Positions 55,139 to 64,000 of a stretch of DNA of 64,000 bases are shown here, one piece after another (the stretch's first letter is position 1; the number at the start of each line of letters is the position of its first letter). A program made the position numbers and the translations under genes. The stretch is from Morinoia aosen (taxonomy: Eukaryota; Arthropoda; Malacostraca; Amphipoda; Talitridae). The notes under the pieces are model-generated. The model was not told the DNA's origin and did no database searches. It saw nothing but the letters and a program-made list of their open reading frames with translations. Location of the stretch: positions 68,958,392 through 69,022,391 of the forward strand of contig CM059559.1 of the NCBI GenBank assembly GCA_030386875.1, read 5' to 3'.

Positions 55139-56296
55139 GGTTCTGTCTGGTTAGAAATCAGGAATTTGTTTGATTTTCTGTCTTTATGTGCATCTTATAG
55201 AGGATTTTCTTGCGCTACCATTTGTACATTCCGCTTATGTCCACTCCGAATGGTACGCCCACCAGAGGGGGGAAAGCGATGGGGGGGCGTGACCTTGAAC
55301 CCTCCCCCTTCTCATTATTGGGGGTCAATTGAGCGTGTTTCTCTGCGGGAATGGCATTATAGTTCGTTCATGGGCAAAGTGCTTCCATTATTCAAACGAA
55401 ACATTCTAACGCTGAGTAAATATTTTTTTAGAAGTTTCGACAATTTCAGAATTTAGCTGTTCGGCCGTACCTAAGATACCGCAGCTTTCATTCATAGCTC
55501 GATGACAGCTGCAGTGTCATAGCTACAGCTATGGCGAGCACACCAATCCAAAGGGCTTGAAATGAGCTATAAAACAAAGGAGTTGACTTGAAAAAAACGT
55601 ATTTTGGTCGAAATAAAATGAAAAAATAAAAAAATGGTTGTTTTGAAGAGTTACATGAATTGTCTTTTGTTGTATATTTTTTCACAGAGTTACAGAGCAA
55701 CAGCAATGTTAATTATATCAATCGAAAGAGCTTGAAAATAGCTACAAACGCTCAAGAGTTCATTGTAGAAAATCCTGTAGTTCAAAACATAAAAAGACAA
55801 ACATTTTTTTGTGAAAAAACACGTTTTTTCGGTAACTTGATAATTGGTTTCTCAAATGTATCTTCTTTCACAATATTAGAGCTAAAAGAATGGTTAATAT
55901 ACCATTCGATAGGGCTTAGCAAGGTGTATCCATAAGCAATAGCATTTTTTGATACATTTGTTATTTTGAAAATTACACCACATGAAAAAAAATTCAAAAA
56001 AGGTCATTTTTTTAGTTCCCAATATCCACCAGAAGAAGTAATCGAAATTCCCTATTGCTTATGGTTATATAGACATATAAGCAATCTAAAAACGAAGTAC
56101 TGGTTCCGTAACTTCAAAATTGTAGAAGAAGATAGATTTAAAAAAAAACTATTATATCATATTTTTCAAAAAAAAGCGCAGATACAAAAATTTTGTCGAA
56201 ATAACAAATGATCTTTGCATCATTTCAGACCTAGTGTGAAAATTTCAGAGAAATCCATCCTAAATAACGGACTTTTCTTTTACCCGGGCGGCCTCC
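55139..56296 (+). mobile_element. TTAA-flanked MITE/foldback, copy 2
   Basis: Same family as 51164-52696, in opposite orientation. The left end is worn (TTAGGTTCTGTCTGGTTAG), the right end is CCGGGCGGCCTCC followed by TTAA (56297-56300). It contains one copy of the ~345 bp module that is duplicated in copy 1, plus CAATCCAAAGGGCTTGAAA monomers and TCATAGCTACAGCTATG. About 1.16 kb. Confidence 0.8.
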
Positions 56297-56300
56297 TTAA

Positions 56301-57081
56301 GTGTGAATGTATTGTAAGATCCAAAGCTTCCAGTGCAATATTGTACACCCCGTGAGGCGAGGCACGTGCAGCCGGAAGCGATTTTTTAACCTATAATCCA
56401 TGGACGGCCAGCCGCGATTCGAATCTGGTTCTGAGGCGGTAAACGGCCGTTAGGTAGGGCGGAACAACGGCGATTCGCGTGCAGTTTTGTGTCCGAAAAA
56501 GTGGTCATTTGACCATTAAACCGCGCGTAATACAACTAAAAAACGCCTAGGAACCGACGCGTACCCACCGGCGAAACGTCCTTGATTTTCAATTGGGTAG
56601 TACCAAGCATCGCTTTATCGAATTTGCAAACGAACATGAATTTCCGCTGGAAAAAAAGCTACTACGCAAACCTCTGTCTTAGACAAAGAAAAGATTGCAC
56701 CGAGTTTAGGAATCCGATGAAGAGGTTTCTCAACAGTGAATGGGGACATCGAATAGCGCTGCCATCAGGATACTGTTGGTTAGTAAAGCCAATCGAATGA
56801 AAGCACTCCAATCTGCAAAAAATCACAAAAACTGGATCGTAGAGGAATGAAAACACGTCTTATTACATAGTAGGTGAATCTAGGTTCACCTTGTTTCAGT
56901 AAGATATAAGAGTTGGAGTGAGACCGGAAACCCACGAAGCTTTGACTTCTTCATGCATTACTCATACAGTATAGGTTTCGGGGACAGTGTTATGATCTTA
57001 GGATACTCCAGATGACCAGAATTTAGTTCGGCAACCTTGTACACAAAGAAAATACAATCTCAGCATTATTTGATCAACACA
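56301..57081. other. No recognisable gene; GC-richer patch 56340-56580
   Basis: The patch contains ATGGACGGCCAGCCGCGATT. A similar phrase, ATGGACGGCCATCTGG, occurs near 60792. No ORF or RNA gene recognised. Confidence 0.4.
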
Positions 57082-58808
57082 CCCAGGTAGCAAGAAATTA
57101 TTAGGCCAATATTGGGTTGATAATTATTTATTGACCTGATATTGGAATCTTGGATTACAATAATAGGCTAGTAACAAGACAATATCGAAAAAGATATATA
57201 TATTTTAGATATCAACTTGTTATTGGGACAATGTAGTAAATAGTTTTATATATAATATTAAACTAACAGTGTATATATATATGTTCTATATTCATATAAG
57301 TGGAAACCATCTCATAATAATTAAAAATGTCGCAATTTAATGAAATTTGTTAAAATATAAATTGTTATTGCCCAAATATTGGGTTGATATTGTACGCAAA
57401 TAATACGGAGTAATTTGTTTAAAATGCAGCAATAAAGTTAATGAATAGTTATTGCAGTCATTAATGAGTGCAGATATATTTGACCGATATCAAGAAATGC
57501 GAATACGTTACGATAATATGTATATTCAGAATTACTGTAATCACAGGTTCACAGTTCTTATTTTTTCAGTCGTCCAATGGGTTTCGAAGGTCTAATTTTT
57601 TCAAAAAAATATGCTAAAATCATTTATCATATGTTACTATAGCAATAAATGTCTATATATTGAATTAAGATGATATAAAGTCATTTATATAGATGATATA
57701 AATGACTTTATTTCGTAACGAAGGTATTGAGTAGGTCTATTCCTACCATATAACCTATTTTGCATGCATCATCATTCTTTGAGTAAAGCGCTCTCGTGCA
57801 ATGTTTCAATCACGCATATATATGCAGCTTAGATGAACGTATATATGTTGCTTAGTACAGGTTGCCCAACCACTGGTACGTACGTGCAACACAAAATTTG
57901 GACTACGATGCCAAAGAGGTTTGTAATCATGGATTTTAGATAAATTTTGAATGCAGTTTAATTCATAGTCTTGTAGGTGCGTAGGTATGTGCATCGGATA
58001 ACATAGTTTTCAGAATTATATATATTTCTTGTCTTTGAACCCTTTTGAATATTGATGCCATATTAGAAATTAATTATTGAGCCAAAGTGTTGTTTAAGGA
58101 AACATCTCAATATCAAGTCAATAGTGACACAGTAATTAGCTGATACTGGGTTCAAAATAAATTATTATTGGGACAATATATTCTACCAATATCCACTTGA
58201 TGTCAGAAAATAAGTATGGAGCCTGTAGTACCCTACCTTAGTTACTCCTCAAACTCAGTTCTAGTCCATTTATGTTCAGTAATATTAATATGTCAAAATG
58301 TAAAATCATCTGAAAAAAAGTGCTAAAATCTGCTTAGCGTATCAACAATATCAGCTGCAGTAGAAGTACGAGTAAATGAATGAGGTCGCTGCTTCACTCG
58401 CCACAAGCGGAACTCTATTGCAAAAGTACCAACAACTCCTGTCTTCACTGGCCAATAATATTCTAAGGAACACCTCAATATCAAGTCCATAGTGACACAA
58501 TAAAAACCTAATATTGGGTCAGTGAAATTATCATTATCGGGGCCATATGTTTTACAAATATCAACCTATCAGGAATTGAGTATTAAGCCAATGTTAGTGT
58601 AGGAAACACTTCATTATCAAGTCAATATTGACACAATAATTAGTTGATATTGGGTTGATGATAATATTGTTATTGGGCCAATATATTTTTCTAATATCAA
58701 CCAAATTTTCCAAAATAAGGTATTGTCCCAATGTTCAGATTGAATATCCAGTCAATATTGAGACTGTATATTGGCTCAATATTAGGTCAATAAATTTTGC
58801 TACCTGGG
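57082..58808. mobile_element. Non-autonomous element with CCCAGGTAGCAA ends, full length
   Basis: The left end CCCAGGTAGCAAGAAATTAT and the inverted right end CCCAGGTAGCAAAATTTATT are TIRs. Within it, phrases of the form (C/G)AATATTGGG(T/C)(T/C)(A/G)AT and their complements recur at both ends. Three ~130-150 bp degenerate units with GACACA(A/G)TAA and ATCAAGTC lie at about 58070, 58455 and 58600. No coding frame. I could not define the target duplication. Confidence 0.78.
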
Positions 58809-61287
58809 GAGGTGACCAAGTAGGCACATCAATGGATATTATTTTACTGGTGGTTGCGATGCTTTTTATGACTACATTGCTTGCATACACTTGTCTGTTT
58901 CTGTGTAAGATCGGTTCAGTTATTATGAAAGATCATTTTATCATATGGAATGACCTTCAAATTCGCATAATTTAAACTCTACCGAATATTACGGACTGAA
59001 CTGAAGAGGGAAGAACGAGCCTCAGCAACTCTTTTTCATGGTTGGAAGAAGACTTTCCACGTTCACTCATACTTTGAATTAATATTCGTTTTAATGTATT
59101 ACAAAATCATGCTAAATCCATGCCTAATACAATGAAAGCTACAGTCATTGTGAAATTCGGTTAAACAAACAATTTATCTTGACCGTTTTATTATGTCCAC
59201 GTTTCTCCGGGGCGCGCCAAACTTTTTAGCCAGAAAGCCTATAACGTGCAAAGGGCTAATGATACATCTATTTATTGAGTATTGAGCCCATGTACAAATC
59301 TTATTCACTGAATGCTGTTAATGTGTAATTTTAATTTATAATTTAATTTTTGTAGGTATGTAGCAGAATGGTAAATGAGTAAAACTGTCGTGATTTCAGT
59401 TGATTTGATTTGTAACAAAAAACTGTAATCTGTTTCATTAGTTTGACGACTATATTATTCGTATAGTTGTGAAAATCAGTCTAAAATTGGGAGTGCTAAA
59501 ACGGGCTAGCATCAAATTTTCATGCGTAAGCATCAGAAAATTGAAGTCAAGGCAGAACACATTAAATGTTTTCAGTTTTTATTTGCATGTTTATCCCAAT
59601 AATATACAACGTTTTTAGAAGCAGCTTGATTGAAATCATTGAGATGGATTGATGTAGTTTAAAAGCAACAAATGGTATTTGTGTAGATTATAAATTAACA
59701 TTTTGTGCGTTAGTTAGAGCATATCATTGTTCAGTTTTTATAAGGTTTAACAATTTTTTCTATTGACAGTAGTTATGAACATCATGTAGAAAGTTCTTTG
59801 CAGTACTATTTGCGAATGCATACCGCGCGTGCTTTCAATGCATCATTATTTTCATTAGCTTTTCTCTACAAATTACAGCCGCTATCAAAATATTATTCCA
59901 AACTTTGACGTAAAATGACCTTGAAGAAAAAGTTTTGAGAGTCAGTTTGCAGGACTTGTTTCCTGAACGACTTTGCAATCCCTGCTAAATTTAACGAAAA
60001 AAAGGACAAAATGAAAATGAGTTACAGACCACTGAAAGATTAATCTAGCTTCTCTTCACAGCACAGGAGAGAACTAAAGCTCTCACAGTACTGCGAGTTT
60101 ATTACAGGGCTCTGTAGTTTAATATGTATGGCTTCAGCAATACTCAGGGCGATTGAGTTGTTGAAAGAATGATTGATTCCAGATTGTTATTATGACTTCA
60201 AATGTTGAAACGATCATAGGATGACCCCTGCTCTGATGATGACGAATACTTTTTGAGGTTTGTCTTGGTCCCTTGTTTTTTTGGGGTTTATTCGTTGCGT
60301 ATCCAATATCAATAGCTCTTCAGCTAGCCCATGTGCAATCGAAGGGGTTCACAGCTTCACTTACTCCTTAAAAATTAATTCATTTGAATGAGATGGAACG
60401 TATGAGAAAGCTAACATGGTTCAGAGGCAATAGCTTTTTCATGAGGTTGGGCTGAAGGTGTTACTTTAAGATTGATATTTAATAGTTTACAGTTATTTGT
60501 CCAGGATGAAAGGTTAAAAACTAGAATAGAATCCGTATCATTCGAACTCGATAAAAAATTCATTCGGAGTACTTAACCCTATTGAAAATCGAGGACGGTG
60601 CACCGGTGGAATATGGTCGACAGGGCTTATTATCCGCGATTTTTTTTGTCATTCGGCCATCCGACCGATAAAACAACGGTACACCGCCCAATTTACGAGC
60701 ATGTTATGATTGGCACTACCATCCGTGGCCTCCCGTCCATACACCGTCTTTAATTCGCGGCATCTAGTAGCGATTCGAGGTTGACTTGGCCATGGACGGC
60801 CATCTGGCTCAAAATCGCTGATCCCGTGTTTTTCTGACACTTGTTTCTCATGCCCTCTACCATTCAATAATTACTGCTATGCATTTGTGGTTAATTCTCA
60901 ATTGCATAAATTAATCCTTATCTCAGATCGTCAGTAGCTGCAGCAATTGGTTCTAAATGTGCACCCAAACCAAATACGGTAAATATGACTCATGCTAATA
61001 TTTTACTTCCCGTTTTAAAATATGATCAACTCTATGGTCGAGTGAAAGTGCATCAAATTGCCGAGGTGTATTGTGGAACGTTTCAATTATATTTAACTTG
61101 TTGGGATGTAAATGCACAGGCGTAGCCAAATACATTTCAACAATATCATAAAATTATTATTTATGTAACGGAGGTGAATACTGTATTTCATGCTGTGATT
61201 ATACATGATGGGGTTCAACAATACATGGAGAAATATTAATTCTAAACACTTCAACTGTTTGTCGTTTCATTTAAAATGATAAACATA
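58809..61287. other. No recognisable gene
   Basis: AT-rich, with a GC-richer patch at 60580-60850 (CCATGGACGGCCATC, GCCTCCCGTCCATACACCG) that may be an old repeat shared with 56340-56580. The 72-codon minus frame there is not recognised. Confidence 0.4.
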
Positions 61288-62075
61288 CCCAGGTAGCAAG
61301 GAATTATTAGGTCAATATTGGGTTGATACATATTTATTGACCTGATATTGGAATCTTGGTTTACAATAATAGGCTAATAGTAAGACAATATCCAAAAAAG
61401 ATATATTTATTTATTATATCAACTTGTTATTGGGACAATGTGGTAAATAGTTTTATTTCTAATAATGAACTAACAGTGTATATATCTATGTACGATATTC
61501 CCATAAGTGGAAACTATCTCGTATGAATTAAGAATATCGTAATTTAATAAAATTTGTATAAATATAAATTATCATTGCCCAAACATTGGGTTGATATCGT
61601 ACTCCAAGAAAACGGAGTAATTTGCATAAAATGTACCAATTAAGTTAATGAATAGTTATTTCAGTCATTAATGAGTGCAGATATATATGACAGATATCAA
61701 GAAATATGAATACATTACAATAATATGTATATTCAGAATTACTGTATTCGCAGGTTCACAGTTCTAGTTTTTTAAGTCGTTCAATGAGTTTCGAAGGTCT
61801 AGTTTTTACAAAAAAATGCTAATATCGTTTGTCATATGTTACTAAAGCAATAAATGTCTATATGTATATTGAATTAAGAGGATATAAAGTCATTTATATA
61901 GATGATATAAATGACATAATTTCGTAATAATGGTATTGAGTAGGCCTATTCCTACCATATAACCCATTTGGCATGCATCATTCTTTGAGTAAAGCGGTTT
62001 CGTGCAATTTTTCAAGCACGCATATACAGTATCTGCTGCTCAGATGAACGTAGCGTATGTGGTTGTTTAGTCTGA
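61288..62075 (+). repeat. Truncated left half of the CCCAGGTAGCAA element
   Basis: Matches 57082-57850 in the same direction (AGGTAGCAAGGAATTATTAG, TTATTGGGACAATGTGGTAA, GCATGCATCATTCTTTGAGT), then stops at about 62075 without the right half. Confidence 0.85.
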
Positions 62076-63432
62076 TTTCACAATCCGGTATTGACATCAA
62101 TCAACTGAAAAAGATCACAAATTATAGTTTTATTCAGCAAAAATAATTCAGTTGTGTAAAAAACCTATTTAAATTTTCAAAAACACATATTAAACTATTT
62201 TTGAGGAGTAATTTTAACGACAAATCGATCTATTGCTAATGCAGCCCTTGAGTCGGACGTCTTGTGTGCGATACGTTAAGCTCGGCCGCAGCCACGGTGC
62301 AGCTTGAGTCAGGCCACTCAGGCGTGCATCGCGGTAGTTTGAATTTTGTGACTGTCTGAACTGAAGTAGTTGCTGTGCTCTTCATGTTTAGGACATTCAT
62401 TGCTTAGCTATCAACAGCAAGAGGGCAGTTAATGTGAATTTGAATACATTTAAGTAACTGAAGCAAACGTGTTACCATTTTTTTGTTTCATTAGGTTTTG
62501 AACAACTATATTTTGAAACGGAAACGTTTCCTGCGTTTAAAATTTAACCGAACTACGCGTAGATAAACAGCCTCCATACTCCTAACACACAGAGTAGTCA
62601 TAATTTGTGGTACAACTCATTGTAATTCAGTTGTTCGTGAATTAATGGTCCCTAGAAATCTACATTAAGCATTCGTCATATTCGAGTTACTGAGCAGTGA
62701 AGGGCATGAATAATAGACGTGACAAACCTTGTTCTAAACGGATTGATGACAATGGTGACCTGACACGATTGGTACAATTGCAAGTGTGGGAATCATTGAA
62801 GAATTTATTTTTTCCAATTATTGATGTAAATGAAGTTATAAATATCGTTTATCAAGACATGGAAAATATTTGTGAAACGATTTTTTTTACAACATGACAA
62901 AAGTTTTACAAGGGTGACAAAAAAAAGTAGTATTTGCTTGGAAGGGTTCTCATTTAAAGTGTATTTTATTGAAAGTTTTCAATTTTACAATGTGTGTAAA
63001 TAACTGAAATAGTGATAGCTTTTTGAGTGATGCAGTGTGATCTCAGCGCACAAATGTGAGTTCTGACTATTACATTATTTGAGAAAACTTCAATATTATT
63101 TCTTTAATTTTCTTATTTCATTAGCTAATTGATGCAAGTTTTTTCAATTCTTACAAATTTTTTGATATAATAGTTTTATGTATTAGACATATGTATTCTT
63201 AATTGTTGATGATAAGTGATATTAATGTGTTTTTAACTATTATTCTCTATATTTTTAATAGTACTTCTATTTTCTTTTTTATTGTCCAGAACAGCTGATT
63301 AACGGTTTATTCATTAAAATACTGCGCAAATACTACAGAAATGAAAAAGAATTAAAAGGTCTTTCACAAAATTGTGAAGGAAAGATATACATCCAAGCTA
63401 GCAGAAACACTATTCAATGACTCACAACATTG
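62076..63432. other. No recognisable gene
   Basis: AT-rich. The 66-codon frame at 62697-62897 has no domain. Nothing supported. Confidence 0.4.
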
Positions 63433-63505
63433 TCATCATTCCTCCCTTTGGAACGTTTTTGCTGTGTGGTTAGGGCTGCCTAAGCTAACTTATAATCTAA
63501 TTGTT
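63433..63505 (+). repeat. SINE-like repeat copy 7, 3' end only
   Basis: Reads ATCATTCCTCCCTTTGGAAC, GGTTAGGGCTGCCTAAGCTA and ACTTATAATCTAATTG, the family's last ~70 bp and tail. 5' truncated, as LINE-mobilised copies often are. Confidence 0.7.
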
Positions 63506-64000
63506 GAAAGCGCATTTTAAAGTTTTTATAAATTAAACATAAAAATAACTGAAAATTCTATTTTAATTGAGCTTGTAGGTCGTAAAATATTACAAAGCTA
63601 ATTATTTTATTTCAATTTAGCATGCAAATCGCCGTTCATCACAAATCTTGCATTTTTCTTCTATTTTAAGATGTTTGAAAAAAATCACGAACAATCTTAT
63701 AGTTGGTTGCGTGTTAGCGCATCTCTCCGGTTTCGGATCCTATCGAATTTTAATGTTTTCATTTCGTCAAAGTATGTATTTTGGTGTGAAAAACATGAAA
63801 ATGATAACCATATTGCGGAGAAATGATTTTTTCGGTCTACTTTTGAAAACATTTGCTATTACAACTAGTCTATATTACTTTGCAATACGGTTTGAAACAT
63901 CTATTGCAAGGATTTCGTTTTGTTATTTTATTGCAACAATATAGTTAACAAAGCAAGAGCAGTTCTATTATTCCTAATCGAAAACTTTATTGTTAATATT
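63506..64000. mobile_element. Second copy of the hAT-like element, cut by the window end
   Basis: Reverse complement of 15500-16330 without the SINE-like insertion. Examples: AAAATTCTATTTTAATTGAG, GCATGCAAAT, the empty target TAGTTGGTTGCG, and ATTCCTAATCGAAAACTTT near the end. The frame 63648-63944 corresponds partly to the minus frame at 15494-15694. Continues beyond 64000. Confidence 0.8.

Noticed and set aside
57082-58808. LTR retrotransposon or solo LTR interpretation
   Set aside because: The ends are inverted, not direct, repeats and there is no PBS, PPT or coding sequence.
58655-58975. 106-codon frame with a hydrophobic C-terminal half
   Set aside because: Its first half is the repeated TATTGGG sequence of the transposable element's right end and the frame runs through the TIR; a chance opening.
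1-64000. CRISPR array, bacterial operons, prokaryotic promoters
   Set aside because: No regular repeat-spacer pattern; introns, LINEs, LTR elements and AT-rich intergenic DNA show a eukaryotic genome.

Overview
The window looks like intergenic DNA from an arthropod, most likely an insect. It is AT-rich and full of microsatellites and homopolymers. I recognise no host gene, tRNA, rRNA or CRISPR array. Nearly everything identifiable is mobile DNA: Ty3/gypsy, CR1/Jockey-type, RTE-like and RNase H-bearing LINE pieces, piggyBac, PIF/Harbinger, hAT-like, Mutator-like and Sola-like DNA transposons, foldback elements and a SINE-like family. The species cannot be named from the sequence.

Layout. 1-1.5 kb: tandem repeats and an AGT/ACT triplet block. 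1.5-3.8 kb: a 5'-truncated CR1/Jockey-group LINE on the minus strand. 4.5-5.1 kb: two partial copies of a ~365 bp SINE-like repeat. 5.2-8.1 kb: a broken multi-exon transposon-type gene, with one SINE-like copy inserted in an exon. 8.2-9.7 kb: RTE-like LINE remains. 11.2-12.1 kb: an RNase H LINE remnant. 12.3-12.8 kb: a MITE with a perfect 10 bp target duplication. 12.8-13.8 kb: a ~1 kb foldback. 15.4-16.8 kb: a hAT-like element carrying another SINE-like copy. 17.2-23.3 kb: a 6.07 kb PIF/Harbinger element that splits a further SINE-like copy. 24.1-25.8 kb: a Sola/DUF7869-type transposase pseudogene.

26.755-39.953 kb is a Ty3/gypsy element (here Gypsy-A). It has 206 bp LTRs that differ at only two positions, a CTAT duplication, a PBS and a PPT. 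A piggyBac element sits at a TTAA inside its pol RNase H. 43.259-54.615 kb holds an older relative (Gypsy-B, minus strand, LTRs about 11% diverged, GTTT duplication). Gypsy-B is inserted in a LINE reverse transcriptase gene and is itself interrupted in gag by a TTAA-flanked foldback/MITE. A second copy of that MITE lies just outside, at 55.1-56.3 kb. 56.3-64 kb holds a 1.7 kb element with CCCAGGTAGCAA ends, a truncated copy of it, and a second copy of the 15 kb hAT-like element running off the window end.

Most novel: Gypsy-A and Gypsy-B share an unusual plan. Both have gag and pol joined by a T TTT TTA -1 slippery heptamer, and a gag frame with no in-frame usable ATG. In the env position both have a ~95-codon ORF just after a good splice acceptor. 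It encodes a predicted single-pass membrane protein, with an N-myristoylation-type N terminus in Gypsy-A. Both then have ~1.6 kb of non-coding sequence before the PPT. Conservation of the small ORF between two diverged copies suggests a real third gene replacing a full-length envelope.
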